Shown piece after piece: positions 29,247 to 38,889 of a DNA stretch of 64,000 nt. Under the pieces are notes generated by a model. It saw only the letters and a list, made by a program, of their open reading frames with translations. It was not told the DNA's origin and ran no database searches. Source of the stretch: Stenotrophomonas rhizophila (GTDB lineage: Bacteria; Pseudomonadota; Gammaproteobacteria; Xanthomonadales; Xanthomonadaceae); contig NZ_VDQT01000006.1 of the NCBI RefSeq assembly GCF_007667275.1, positions 1-64,000 on the forward strand, written 5' to 3'. Made by a program: the position numbers and the translations under genes. Position 1 is the stretch's first letter. Every line of letters starts with the position of its first letter.

Positions 29247-31784
29247 ATGTCCGCTGTGCCGAGCTCAGAACCGTCCGCGGCGGTGCCGCCGCGCCACCCC
29301 CTGATCACCGTGCTCGCGCTGGTCCTGCTCATCCTCGGTCTGGTGCTCGGCGGCCTTGGCGCATGGCTCGCGCAACTGGGCGGCTCATGGTACTACGTGC
29401 TGGCCGGCGTCGGGCTGCTCGCCGCCGGCGTGCTGCTGTGGGGCAATCGCCGCGCTGGCGCATGGGCCTACCTGCTGGTGTTCGTCGGTACGCTGCTGTG
29501 GACGGGGTGGGAATCGGGCAGCGACTACTGGCGCTGGGTACCCCGGCTGGGCCTGGTCACCGCGCTCGGCTTCCTGCTGGCGCTGCTGCTGCCGACCCTG
29601 CGCACGCCGGTGCCGCGGCGCGTGTCGCGGGCAGTGGCCGGCGTACTGGGACTGGTCTTCGTGATCGCCTTCGCGCTCGCGTTCGTACCGCATGGCGCGG
29701 TGGCCGGCACCCAGGCGTTCCCGGTCGACGCCACCGGCACCGGCCTGGCGCCGACCCGCGAAGCCAGCACGCAACCGGCCGACGACCCGGAGCCGGGCGA
29801 CTGGACCGCCTGGGGCCGCAGCAGCGCGGGCACCCGCTATTCCCCGCTGCAGCAGATCACGCCGGCCAACGTGGGCGCGCTGGAGCTGGCCTGGCAGTTC
29901 CGTACCGGCGACCTGCCGAAGAAGCGCTGGGGCGCGGAAACCACCCCGCTCAAGGTCGGCGACAGCCTGTACCTGTGCACCGCGCGCAACCAGCTGATCG
30001 CGCTGGATGCGGCCACCGGCAAGGAGCGCTGGCGCTTCAACCCGAAGGTCAGGGACGCCGCCATCCCGTATACCGCCGCCTGTCGGGGCGTGGCCTATTA
30101 CGAAGTGCCGGGCGTCCCGCAGGTGGACCCGGTCCTTGCCGATGTCGCCGCCGACCTGGCCTTGCCCGCATCCTTGCCCGCCGCCGGCACGCGTTCACTG
30201 GCGCCCGGCAATCGCGCGCTGTGCGCGGCCCGCATCATCGCAGGCACGCTGGACGGGCGGCTGATCGCGGTGGATGCCGCCACCGGCCGGCCGTGCCCGG
30301 GGTTCGGCAACAACGGCCAGGTCGACATCACCCTGGGCATGGGCGAGTTGCCGCCGGGCTATGTCTCGATCACCTCGCCGCCGGCGATCGTGCGCGGGGT
30401 GATCGTCACCGGGCACCAGGTACTGGACGGCCAGCGCCGTGACGCGCCGTCCGGGGTCATCCAGGCGTACGACGCACAGACCGGAAAACTGCGCTGGGCC
30501 TGGGACATGGACGCACCCGACCGCAGCGGTCTGCCACCACAGGGCCAGACCTATACGCGTGGCACCCCCAACATGTGGACCACCGCGACCGGCGATGAAC
30601 AACTGGGGCTGGTATACCTGCCGATGGGCAACGCCGCGGGCGACTACTGGAGCGGATCGCGGACCGAAAACCAGGACCGTTACGCTACCTCGCTGGTGGC
30701 GCTGGACGTGGCCACCGGCAAGCCGGTCTGGAACTTCCAGGCAGTGCGCAAGGATGTCTGGGATTACGACCTCGGCTCGCAGGCCACGCTGGTCGACTTC
30801 CCGACCGCCGCCGGCAAGGTGCCGGCGATCCTGCTTCCGACCAAGCAGGGCGACCTGTACGTGTTGGACCGGCGCACGGGTGAACTGCTGACGCCGGCGG
30901 AAGAGCGCGCGGTGCCCGGTGGCGGGGTGGAACCCGAACAACGCGCGCCGACCCAGCGGTTCTCGCTGTACCACACGCTGCGCAAGCCCGACCTGACCGA
31001 GCGCGACATGTGGGGCATCACCCCGATCGACCAGCTGGTGTGTCGCATCCAGTTCCGCAGGGCGAGTTACCAGGGCTTCTATACGCCACCGACGGCTGAC
31101 CGTCACTCCATCGAATACCCCGGCTACAACGGCGGCTCGGACTGGGGCAGCGTGGCGGTGGACACGCGGCATGGCGTGATCGTGGCCAACTACAACGACA
31201 TGCCCAACTACAACCGGCTGGTGCCGCGCGCCGAGGCGGACCGCAAGGGCTGGATGCCGCGCGAACTGGTGCGGGCCGATCGTGGCGGTGCAGAAGGCGC
31301 AGGGGACCCGCAGACCGGCACCCCGTACGCCATCGACGTCAACGCAGGTTGGCGCCTGCCGTTTACCAAGCTGCTGTGCAAGCAGCCGCCGTATGGGGGC
31401 ATCCGCGCAATCGACCTGCGCACGGGCCAGCTGCTCTGGGACCGCCCGTTCGGCAGCGCGCGCGGCAACGGCCCGTTCGGCATCCGCTCGGGGCTGCCGA
31501 TTGAAATCGGCACGCCCAACAATGGCGGCTCCGCGGTCACCGCCAGCGGCCTGATCTTCATCGCCGCCGCCACCGACGACCTGCTGCGCGCGATCGACCT
31601 GAAGACCGGCAGGGAACTGTGGCACGCCAAGCTGCCGGCAGGGGGCCAGGCCAATCCGATGATCTACGAATACGACGGCCGCCAATACGTCGTGATCATG
31701 GCCGGCGGCCACCATTTCATGGAGACCCCGGCCGGCGATTACGTGATGGCGTATGCGCTGCCGAAAGGAAGGACACAACCCTGA
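29247..31784 (+). CDS. gcd: Membrane-bound PQQ glucose dehydrogenase
   Basis: Quinoprotein oxidising glucose to gluconolactone in the periplasm and passing electrons to ubiquinone. 845 residues: about five transmembrane segments in the first 145 residues, then the eight-bladed PQQ propeller (DWTAWGRSSAGTRYSPLQQI, TTPLKVGDSLYLCTARNQLIALDAATGKERW, split; NNGGSAVTASGLIFIAAATDD). GGGGAGA lies ahead of the ATG. PQQ synthesis genes are not in this window. The gluconate formed links to the sugar-oxidation genes further right only by theme. Confidence 0.94.
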   Translation: MSAVPSSEPSAAVPPRHPLITVLALVLLILGLVLGGLGAWLAQLGGSWYYVLAGVGLLAAGVLLWGNRRAGAWAYLLVFVGTLLWTGWESGSDYWRWVPRLGLVTALGFLLALLLPTLRTPVPRRVSRAVAGVLGLVFVIAFALAFVPHGAVAGTQAFPVDATGTGLAPTREASTQPADDPEPGDWTAWGRSSAGTRYSPLQQITPANVGALELAWQFRTGDLPKKRWGAETTPLKVGDSLYLCTARNQLIALDAATGKERWRFNPKVRDAAIPYTAACRGVAYYEVPGVPQVDPVLADVAADLALPASLPAAGTRSLAPGNRALCAARIIAGTLDGRLIAVDAATGRPCPGFGNNGQVDITLGMGELPPGYVSITSPPAIVRGVIVTGHQVLDGQRRDAPSGVIQAYDAQTGKLRWAWDMDAPDRSGLPPQGQTYTRGTPNMWTTATGDEQLGLVYLPMGNAAGDYWSGSRTENQDRYATSLVALDVATGKPVWNFQAVRKDVWDYDLGSQATLVDFPTAAGKVPAILLPTKQGDLYVLDRRTGELLTPAEERAVPGGGVEPEQRAPTQRFSLYHTLRKPDLTERDMWGITPIDQLVCRIQFRRASYQGFYTPPTADRHSIEYPGYNGGSDWGSVAVDTRHGVIVANYNDMPNYNRLVPRAEADRKGWMPRELVRADRGGAEGAGDPQTGTPYAIDVNAGWRLPFTKLLCKQPPYGGIRAIDLRTGQLLWDRPFGSARGNGPFGIRSGLPIEIGTPNNGGSAVTASGLIFIAAATDDLLRAIDLKTGRELWHAKLPAGGQANPMIYEYDGRQYVVIMAGGHHFMETPAGDYVMAYALPKGRTQP

Positions 31785-31842
31785 CCGCGTCATCATTGGA
31801 TATCTGCTTCCGCGACCGGGGTCGAACGCGCACGCTTCGGCA

Positions 31843-32289
31843 ATGGCCAGCCCTGCACTGCAACGCGGACGATTTTCCTGCCCCAACGGGTGCTATGTCG
31901 TGACTACCGTTACCTCCCGTCGGACGCGTCTGTTTGCGGACGCCGCCAACGCGCAGGAGATGATCCGCTGGATAAAGGGATCCGACGCCGAGGGTCGCAC
32001 CTGGTCGCACGCTTGGGTGGTCATGCCGGATCATGTGCACTGGATGTTCCAGATACGCGAAACGTCGCTGGAAACCATCGTGCGGACGACGAAATCACGT
32101 GCCGCAAAATCGATCAATGCAATGAAGTCGACGCGAGGTGCCCTCTGGCAGCCGGGCTATTACGATCAGTACCAGCGTGACGAGGGGCAGTGGCTTGCGC
32201 AGGCGAAGTACATACTCGAGAATCCGGTGCGCGCAGGACTCGCAACCACGGTCGGAGAGTACCCCTTCGCCTGGTGCCGCTGGCCCTGA
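31843..32289 (+). CDS. REP-associated tyrosine transposase (RAYT)
   Basis: 148 residues of the Y1 HUH transposase family that mobilises REP elements. The metal-binding HUH motif is MPDHVHWMF (His64, His66), and a tyrosine-rich catalytic segment QPGYYDQYQRDE (Tyr106/Tyr107) is followed by AKYILENPVRAGL, the family hallmark. It begins 58 bases after gcd; the ATG at 31843 gives MASPALQRGRFSC, a normal start, although the frame is open into gcd. Five REPs of one subclass follow directly, which fits cognate substrates. All key residues are present, so it may be active. Confidence 0.9.
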   Translation: MASPALQRGRFSCPNGCYVVTTVTSRRTRLFADAANAQEMIRWIKGSDAEGRTWSHAWVVMPDHVHWMFQIRETSLETIVRTTKSRAAKSINAMKSTRGALWQPGYYDQYQRDEGQWLAQAKYILENPVRAGLATTVGEYPFAWCRWP

Positions 32290-32300
32290 CCGGAAGGAGC

Positions 32301-32522
32301 AGCCGGGCAGAGCCCGGCTCTACGGCCGAAGCCAGAGCCAAGCCGGGCAGAGCCCGGCTCTACGGCCAAAGCCATATCGCATCGCCACCTGTAGCGCCGG
32401 GCTCTGCCCGGCCGTATCCGAAGCCGCAGCGCGTCAGCGCCACGTAGCGCCGGGCTCTGCCCGGCCGTATCCGAAGCCCGAAATGCCACCGCGAGAGGCA
32501 GCCGGGCAGAGCCCGGCTCTAC
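32301..32522. repeat. Five-REP cluster next to the RAYT gene
   Basis: All five carry the GGGCTCTGCCC core. Reverse orientation: 32301-32323, 32341-32363 and 32500-32522; forward orientation: 32391-32413 and 32444-32465. The order is reverse, reverse, forward, forward, reverse. The two forward copies read GTAGCGCC and share the following GTATCCGAAGCC. The last copy supplies the TAG stop codon of the DUF3037 gene. Confidence 0.92.
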
Positions 32523-32908
32523 ACAACCCGCACCATCTTCCGCATGAGGTGCTCCACCACGCCTTGCGGGTCGGCGGTCCGGCCCACGTGCGTGCTCGAC
32601 ATCTGCACCACCGAGCTGCGCTTGGCGGTGAGAAAATGGAAGCGCGCACGCGCTGGCAGCTGTGCGATCGGGCCCGCCGTGGCATCACCACGGCAGATCG
32701 CGACGATCGCATCCAACCACGGCTGCAACGCATCCACATCCAGCGAAGGCGCGAACGCCTGCATCCGCACCGGGTCAATCTCGATCGCCGCCTGCAGGTG
32801 CTTCGCGCCCGGGCAGGACACGATCACCCCGACATTGATGAACTCTTCGCGTTCCACCCGCGGTACCACGCGGATGACCGCATAGTCATACGTATGCAGC
32901 GTGGGCAC
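32519..32908 (-). CDS. DUF3037 domain protein, partner of HipA-like kinase
   Basis: 129 residues of DUF3037: YDYAVIRVVPRVEREEFINVGVIVSCP at the N terminus (split here: YDYAVIRVVPRV, EREEFINVGVIV) and a C-terminal HVGRTADPQGVVEHLMRKMV. The start is GTG and overlaps the kinase gene by 23 bases. The stop codon TAG is part of the GTAG of a REP. Function unknown. Adjacent DUF3037 and HipA-like genes are a recurrent pair in bacteria, so the two proteins probably work together. Confidence 0.85.
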   Translation of the reverse strand: MPTLHTYDYAVIRVVPRVEREEFINVGVIVSCPGAKHLQAAIEIDPVRMQAFAPSLDVDALQPWLDAIVAICRGDATAGPIAQLPARARFHFLTAKRSSVVQMSSTHVGRTADPQGVVEHLMRKMVRVV

Positions 32909-33662
32909 GGATGGCCTCCTGTACGAACGCCGCGCGCGCCTGCAGGCGGCACTTCAGGTAATCGACATAGGCCTTGCGGTACGCCACCGGGCCGTCGAAG
33001 GTCGGCTCGTCCACCAGCCAGCTGTCCGGAACCAGCCCGACAATGCGCTCGATTTCCGCATCCGGCAGCCGCGCGGCCAGCGCGCCGTCCACCTCCGCGA
33101 TCTTCGACGCGAACGGCAACAGCACCTGGTCGCGGATCAGCACGAACGGCTTCTCGCAGACATCGCCCGCGTTGGCCCAGTCGTGGTGGAAGTACATCGC
33201 CGCGCCATGGTCGATCAGGTACAGCTGGCGGTGCCACACCATCAGGTTGGGATTGCGCGCAGTGCGGTCCACGTTGCTGGTGAAGGCATCGAACCAGACG
33301 ATGCGCGAGGCAAGGTCGGCGTCGACCGGCATCGCCGCCGGGTCGTAGTTGATCGCACCCGGCAGGTAATCGCTGCCCAGGTTGAGTCCTTCGCTGGCGC
33401 GGATCAGGTCCTGGATCTCCGGGTCCGGCTCGGTCCGGGCGAATTCGCGGTCCAGTTCGACGAACACGATCTCCGGAATCGGCAGGCCCAGCGTGCGTGC
33501 CATCTCGCCGGCGATCAGCTCGGCAATCAGCGCCTTCGGGCCCTGGCCGGCGCCGCGGAATTTAAGCACCACCATGCCGTCGTCGTCGGTCTCGACCACG
33601 GCCGGCAGGGAGCCGCCCTCGCGGAGCGGCGTGATGTAACGCAGTGCGTGTACGGTACGCAA
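32886..33662 (-). CDS. HipA-like kinase
   Basis: 258 residues. A nucleotide-binding lysine lies in VVLKFRGAGQGPKALIAEL (Lys34), the catalytic loop is TSNVDRTARNPN (Asp132, Asn137) and LIDHGAAMYF (Asp151) is the metal-binding segment, as in HipA-type Ser/Thr kinases. It lacks the N-terminal subdomain of classical HipA and there is no HipB-type DNA-binding partner; a DUF3037 gene follows instead. No ATG fits; TTG at 33662 is the apparent start. Target and role unknown; a toxin-like or regulatory kinase is possible. Confidence 0.82.
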   Translation of the reverse strand: MRTVHALRYITPLREGGSLPAVVETDDDGMVVLKFRGAGQGPKALIAELIAGEMARTLGLPIPEIVFVELDREFARTEPDPEIQDLIRASEGLNLGSDYLPGAINYDPAAMPVDADLASRIVWFDAFTSNVDRTARNPNLMVWHRQLYLIDHGAAMYFHHDWANAGDVCEKPFVLIRDQVLLPFASKIAEVDGALAARLPDAEIERIVGLVPDSWLVDEPTFDGPVAYRKAYVDYLKCRLQARAAFVQEAIRAHAAYV

Positions 33663-33829
33663 GGGGCATCCAGTGAAGGAACAAGCAGCGCCATCTTACC
33701 GTGGACGCACCCACGCCAGCCGCCCACCCAGTGCTTTCGGCCCATTGCCGCAACCAAACCCGGTGCTAGATTCCCAGGCATGACGGCCATTCGCGCGCCG
33801 CCGCAACCCACACCTGCAAGGGGATCTGG

Positions 33830-36286
33830 ATGCTCATCCGTCGCACCTGCCTGGCCACGGCCGTCGCCGTCGCCGCCCTCAGTGTCACCGCCCCGGCGCT
33901 CGCCGACTACGCCAAGCCGCCGGAGCAGCTGCTCAAAGTGCTCAAGGCGCCGCCGCCGCCGCAGCCGAGCCTGGACCCGAGCGGCCAGCGCCTGCTGCTG
34001 ACCACGCTGCAGACCTACCCGTCGATCGAACGCGTCGCCCAGCCGTACCTGAAGCTTGCCGGCGTGCGCCTGGAACCGAAGAACCGCAGCCGCCACGATA
34101 CCCAGGGCGGTTACGGCATTCCTGCCTGCGTCGCCGACTTCACCCTGGTGGATGTCGGCAGCGCCCGCCACACCAAGGTGGCACTCCCGCAGGGTTGCGC
34201 GGGCGTGGCCCAATGGTCGGCCGATGGCAGCCACTTCGCGTTCCAGAACGCGGTCGAGACCTCGGTGCAGCTGTGGGTCGGTGATGCACAGACCGGCCAG
34301 GTCAAGCAGATCCCCGGGGTGCAGTTGAATCCGATCTTCGGCTACACCGTGCAGTGGCTCGGCGGTGGCCGGCAACTGCTGGTCAAGACCGTGCCGGCCA
34401 ACCAGGGTCCGGCCCCGAGCAGCGGCAACGGCGCCGGTGGCCCGGACGTGCAGGAATCGCTGGGCAGCAGCGGCGAGAGCAGCACCTACGAAGCCCGCGA
34501 CACCCTGACCAGCGCGCATGACGAAAAGCTGTTCGCGTACTACGGTGCCTCGCAGCTGGCGGTGGTGGACGCCAGCGCGGGCAGCGTGCGTGCCATCGGC
34601 GCGCCGGCGCTGTACAACGAGGTCAATGCCGCGCCCGATGGCGTGCATGTGCTCACCGAAACCCTCAAGGCGCCGTTCTCGCACGCCGTGACCTACCAGC
34701 GTTTCGCCAATGACGTTGCGGTGCTCGACCTGGGCACGGGCCGCAGCACGCCCATCGCCAGCCTGCCGCTGGCCGACCGCGTGCCGGTGCACGGCGTGCC
34801 CGAAGGCCCGCGCGATTTCGACTGGCGCTCCACCGATCCTGCCACACTGGTCTATGCCGAAGCGCTGGACAAGGGCGACTGGAAAGTCACCGTGCCGCAC
34901 CGCGACCGCGTGCTGGCGCTGAAGGCACCGTTCTCCGCCAAACCGCAGGAAATCGCGCGGACCGCGCAGCGCTTCGAAGGCATTGCCTGGAGCGCGGACC
35001 CGGCCGTGTCATTCCTGTTCGAGAACGATGAGAACCGTCATTGGCGGCAGACCCGCATCGTCGATGTCGACCAGCCGAGACAGGAAGGCCGCCTGCTCTG
35101 GGACCTGTCCAGTGACGAGCTGTATGCCGACCCGGGCAACCTGGTGTTCAAGCGCCTGCCCAATGGCGCACCGGTTGTTCGCCAGGACGGCAGCTTCGTG
35201 TTCCTGCGCGGGCAGGGCAGCTCGCCGCAGGGTGATCGCCCGTTCCTGGACCGGTTGGACCTGGGCACGCTCAAGACCGAGCGCCTGTTCCGCAGTGGCG
35301 CCGACGCCTATGAACAGGTGTTGGGCCTGACCGCCACCCCGGGCCGCTACCTGACCTGGCACCAGTCGGTGATGGACCCGCCGAATGCGTTCGTGCGCCA
35401 GCAAGGCGAACGCGCTGCCAGCGCTAAAGACGGCGAGGCGCAGTACACCTCCACCGCCACCGCGCTGACCACGCTCAGCGACCCGACCCCGGAAGTGCGC
35501 CAGATCAAAAAGCGTCTGGTGACGTACAAACGCGCCGATGGCGTGGATCTGTCGTTCACCCTGTACACGCCGCCGGGTTACCGGGAAGGCCAGCGCGTGC
35601 CAGCCATCCTGTATGCCTATCCGGCCGACTTCGCCAATGCGGCGCAGGCCGGGCAGGTCTCCGGTTCGCAGCAGACCTTCACCCGCCTGGCGCCGTACCG
35701 GCTGATGCTGCTGGCCGGCTACGCGATCATCGACAACGCCGCGTTCCCCATCGTCGGCGACCCCAAGACCGCCTACGACACCTACCTAGAGCAGCTCGAA
35801 GCCGATGCCAGGGCTGCGGTCGACAAGGCGGTGGACCTGGGCGTGGTCGACCGCAAGCGGATCGGCGTCACCGGGCACAGCCATGGTGGGCTGATGACCG
35901 CCAACCTGATCGCGCACACGGATCTGTTCAAGGCCGGCGTGGCCACCAGCGGCTCGTACAACAAGACCTTCACCCCGTTCGGCTTCCAGAACGAGCGGCG
36001 TTCGGTGTGGCAGGCGCAGGATGTGTACCTGAAGGCCTCGCCGTTCTTCTATGCGGACAAGATCAAACTGCCGCTGCTGCTGGTCCACGGCGAGGACGAC
36101 GCCAACCCGGGTACCGAACCGTTCCAGTCGCGCAAGCTCTACCAGGCCATCCGCGGCAACGGCGGCATCACCCGGCTGGTGATGCTGCCCAACGAACCGC
36201 ACTGGTACACCGCACTGGAGTCGAACGAACAGCTGGTGTCGGAAATGCTCAACTGGTTCGACACCTACGTGAAGAACGCGAAGTAA
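33830..36286 (+). CDS. Secreted S9 family (prolyl oligopeptidase-like) peptidase
   Basis: 818 residues. A signal peptide (MLIRRTCLATAVAVAALSVTAPALA) is followed by a beta-propeller region and a C-terminal alpha/beta-hydrolase domain from about residue 555 with the nucleophile in GVTGHSHGGLMTA, the acid in LLVHGEDDANPGTEP and the histidine in NEPHWYTALES. This layout resembles S9D/glutamyl-peptidase-like exported enzymes, but substrate preference cannot be read from the sequence. AAGGGG precedes the ATG. It is probably periplasmic. Confidence 0.88.
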   Translation: MLIRRTCLATAVAVAALSVTAPALADYAKPPEQLLKVLKAPPPPQPSLDPSGQRLLLTTLQTYPSIERVAQPYLKLAGVRLEPKNRSRHDTQGGYGIPACVADFTLVDVGSARHTKVALPQGCAGVAQWSADGSHFAFQNAVETSVQLWVGDAQTGQVKQIPGVQLNPIFGYTVQWLGGGRQLLVKTVPANQGPAPSSGNGAGGPDVQESLGSSGESSTYEARDTLTSAHDEKLFAYYGASQLAVVDASAGSVRAIGAPALYNEVNAAPDGVHVLTETLKAPFSHAVTYQRFANDVAVLDLGTGRSTPIASLPLADRVPVHGVPEGPRDFDWRSTDPATLVYAEALDKGDWKVTVPHRDRVLALKAPFSAKPQEIARTAQRFEGIAWSADPAVSFLFENDENRHWRQTRIVDVDQPRQEGRLLWDLSSDELYADPGNLVFKRLPNGAPVVRQDGSFVFLRGQGSSPQGDRPFLDRLDLGTLKTERLFRSGADAYEQVLGLTATPGRYLTWHQSVMDPPNAFVRQQGERAASAKDGEAQYTSTATALTTLSDPTPEVRQIKKRLVTYKRADGVDLSFTLYTPPGYREGQRVPAILYAYPADFANAAQAGQVSGSQQTFTRLAPYRLMLLAGYAIIDNAAFPIVGDPKTAYDTYLEQLEADARAAVDKAVDLGVVDRKRIGVTGHSHGGLMTANLIAHTDLFKAGVATSGSYNKTFTPFGFQNERRSVWQAQDVYLKASPFFYADKIKLPLLLVHGEDDANPGTEPFQSRKLYQAIRGNGGITRLVMLPNEPHWYTALESNEQLVSEMLNWFDTYVKNAK

Positions 36287-36296
36287 CCTGAACATC

Positions 36297-36479
36297 GTAG
36301 AGCCACGCCCTGCGTGGCTGCAGGTCGCGGAGATGTCCCGCAGCCACGCAGGGCGTGGCTCTACGGAGCGGGGCGGCGGTGGCGGGGGATGTGCCGCAGC
36401 CGCGGGGGTGCCATCAGTTGCATTGCAGAGCGGGTTTAGATCGATACAATCGATCTGGCCACGCGGGGCGTGGCGCTAC
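36297..36479. repeat. Inverted REP pair plus a third REP
   Basis: A forward REP with CCACGCCCTGCGTGG core at 36297-36321 and a reverse copy at 36341-36364 form a long inverted pair after the peptidase gene. A third reverse copy at 36457-36479 (CCACGCCCCGCGTGG core) lies 36 bases before the mannosidase start. Confidence 0.88.
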
Positions 36480-36515
36480 GTTGATGGTCCGTCCTTTCCG
36501 CTCTGGGAGTTCGTC

Positions 36516-38888
36516 GTGCACCGTTCGATGCTGGTTGCTGCTTCGCTTGTCCTGACCACCGCCCCCTGCGCCCTGCAGGCGGCCGACCTCGCCGCCGAGG
36601 TCAATCCCTTCATCGGTACCACCAACGCGGGCAACGTGTATCCCGGTCCGTCGGTGCCGTTCGGCATGGTGGCCTTCAGTCCCGAAATGACCCCGCTGCC
36701 CGGAAAGCGCTTCGCCATTGCCGCGCCCGGTGGCTATGAGTGGCGCGGCAACGGCGTGCGCGGCTTCAGCCTGACCCATGTGTCCGGCACCGGCTGTACC
36801 GGCGCCAGCGGTGATATTCCGATCATGCCGGTCACCACCAAGGTGGAACTGTCGCCGTCTTCGGCTGACGCCGCCCTGCGCTATGCCAGCGTGCTCGACC
36901 ACAAACGCGAAAGCGCCAGCCCCGGCGCTTACCAGCTCACTCTCGACAACGGCGTGGCGGTGAACCTGGGCGCCACCGCGCGTACCGCCGTGGGCCAGTT
37001 CGAATTCCCGGCCGACAAGCCGGCCAACCTGCTGTTCCGGACCTCCGACAGCGAAGTGGGCAGCACCGATTCGAGCATCATCATCGACCCGGCCACGCGC
37101 ACCGTGCGCGGCTCGGTCACGGCCGGCAACTTCTGCGGTTACCTCGCTGAAGATCGCCGCGAAAGTTACTACACCCTGCATTTCGTGGCCGAGTTCGATC
37201 AGCCGTTCGAGGTCGGGGGTACCTGGCGCGACGAAACCCTGCAGCCCGGCGCACGCGAGGGGGGCGGTGGCACGACCTACGGCACGCAGGGCCATCCCCC
37301 GGTAGGAAAGGGCGCCGGTGGCTGGATCACCTTCGATCCCAAGCGCAGCCCGAAGGTGACTGCACGCATCGGCATTTCCTACGTCGACGAGGCCGGCGCG
37401 CGCGCCAACCTGCGCCGCGAAAGCCCGGTCGGCACCACCGTGGAAGCGACCCAGGCCGCAACCCGTGGCGAATGGAACAAGGCACTGGGCCAGGTGCGCG
37501 TGGCCGGCGGAACGCCCGACGAACGCACCGTGTTCTACACCGCGCTGTACCACACGCTGCTGGCACCGAACCTTTTCAGTGATGGCGACGGACGCTACCG
37601 CGGCATGGACGGCAAGGTGCATGCGCTGTCGAAAGGCCAGCGTGCGCAGTACGCCAACTATTCCGGCTGGGATGTGTACCGCTCGCAGCTGCAGCTGGTC
37701 ACGCTGCTGCAGCCACAGGTCGGTTCGGACATCGCGCAGTCGCTGCTCAACCAGGCCGACCAGAACGGCGGCGTGTGGGATCGCTGGACGCACCTGACCG
37801 GTGCCACCGGGGTGATGAACGGTGATCCGTCGCCGCCGTCGGTCGCTGCGATCCACGCGTTCGGCGGTCGCAACTTCGATCTGAAACGCGCCTACGCTTC
37901 GCTCAAGCAGGCGGCCACGGTGCCGACCGAACGCGACCTCAGCCGGCGCGGCTGCCCGGTGCTGTGCGTGGGCCAGCGCCCGGGCCTGGACCAGTGGATG
38001 GCACTGAAGTACATGCCGGTGGGTGCGCCGGGCTGGGGCACCGCGTCGGATACGCTGGAGATGGCGGCCGCCGATTTCGGCCTTGCCGAACTGGCCAACG
38101 CCGCAGGCGACAAACAGGGCGCGGCGCTGTTCCGCGAGCGCTCCGGCTGGTGGCGCAACCTGTACAACCCCAAGGCCACGGCGCAGGCCGGCTACATCCA
38201 GCCGCGCAATGCCGATGGCAGCTGGCCGGCGTTCGACCCGGCCTCGGATGAGGAATTCGTCGAAGGCAGCGGTGCGCAATACCTGTGGATGGTGCCGTTC
38301 GACCCGGCCGGGCTGATCGCAACCCTGGGCGGTCGCGAGGCTGCCATCCAGCGCCTGGATGCGTTCTTCCGCAAGGAAGACGGCGCGTGGGCGGTGACCA
38401 AATCGGGCCCGCTGCATGCCGAGCTGGACAATGAACCCTCGGTGGCGGCACCGTGGCTGTACAACTTCGTCGGCCAGCCGTGGAAAACACAGGAAACCGT
38501 GCGCCAGGCGATGCGCCAGATCTGGACCAATGCGCCGGAAGGCATGCCTGGCAACGACGACCTGGGCCAGATGTCGTCGTGGTATGTGTGGTCGGCGCTG
38601 GGCCTGTACCCGCTGTACCCGGGCCGTGCCGACCTGGTGATCGGCAGCCCGCTGTTCCGCGAAGCGGTCATCCAGCGCCCCGGCGCCACGTTGACCATCA
38701 CCGCCAATGGCGCGGCGATGGACGCACCGTACGTGCAGTCGCTGCGCGTGGACGGCAAGCCCAGCGACGCCAGCTGGCTGCCAGCCAGCGTGGTGCAGAA
38801 GGGCGGTACGCTGGAGTTTGAACTGGGCAAGGCGAAGAACACGCAGTGGGGCACCGCTACGCTGCCACCCTCGTATGGGCCGAACTGA
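36516..38888 (+). CDS. GH92 family alpha-mannosidase, secreted
   Basis: 790 residues of glycoside hydrolase family 92 (calcium-dependent exo-alpha-mannosidases, often alpha-1,2). A signal peptide (LVAASLVLTTAPCALQA) is followed by the N-terminal domain (VNPFIGTTNAGNVYPGPSVPFGM, split) and the catalytic domain with YSGWDVYRSQ, EGSGAQYLWMVPFD and GNDDLGQMSSWYVWSALGLYP. The GGGAG at 36505-36509 fits the GTG at 36516 (six bases) better than the ATG at 36528. A secreted mannosidase suggests use of host or fungal glycans; no other glycan genes are adjacent. Confidence 0.92.
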   Translation: MHRSMLVAASLVLTTAPCALQAADLAAEVNPFIGTTNAGNVYPGPSVPFGMVAFSPEMTPLPGKRFAIAAPGGYEWRGNGVRGFSLTHVSGTGCTGASGDIPIMPVTTKVELSPSSADAALRYASVLDHKRESASPGAYQLTLDNGVAVNLGATARTAVGQFEFPADKPANLLFRTSDSEVGSTDSSIIIDPATRTVRGSVTAGNFCGYLAEDRRESYYTLHFVAEFDQPFEVGGTWRDETLQPGAREGGGGTTYGTQGHPPVGKGAGGWITFDPKRSPKVTARIGISYVDEAGARANLRRESPVGTTVEATQAATRGEWNKALGQVRVAGGTPDERTVFYTALYHTLLAPNLFSDGDGRYRGMDGKVHALSKGQRAQYANYSGWDVYRSQLQLVTLLQPQVGSDIAQSLLNQADQNGGVWDRWTHLTGATGVMNGDPSPPSVAAIHAFGGRNFDLKRAYASLKQAATVPTERDLSRRGCPVLCVGQRPGLDQWMALKYMPVGAPGWGTASDTLEMAAADFGLAELANAAGDKQGAALFRERSGWWRNLYNPKATAQAGYIQPRNADGSWPAFDPASDEEFVEGSGAQYLWMVPFDPAGLIATLGGREAAIQRLDAFFRKEDGAWAVTKSGPLHAELDNEPSVAAPWLYNFVGQPWKTQETVRQAMRQIWTNAPEGMPGNDDLGQMSSWYVWSALGLYPLYPGRADLVIGSPLFREAVIQRPGATLTITANGAAMDAPYVQSLRVDGKPSDASWLPASVVQKGGTLEFELGKAKNTQWGTATLPPSYGPN

Positions 38889-38889
38889 G

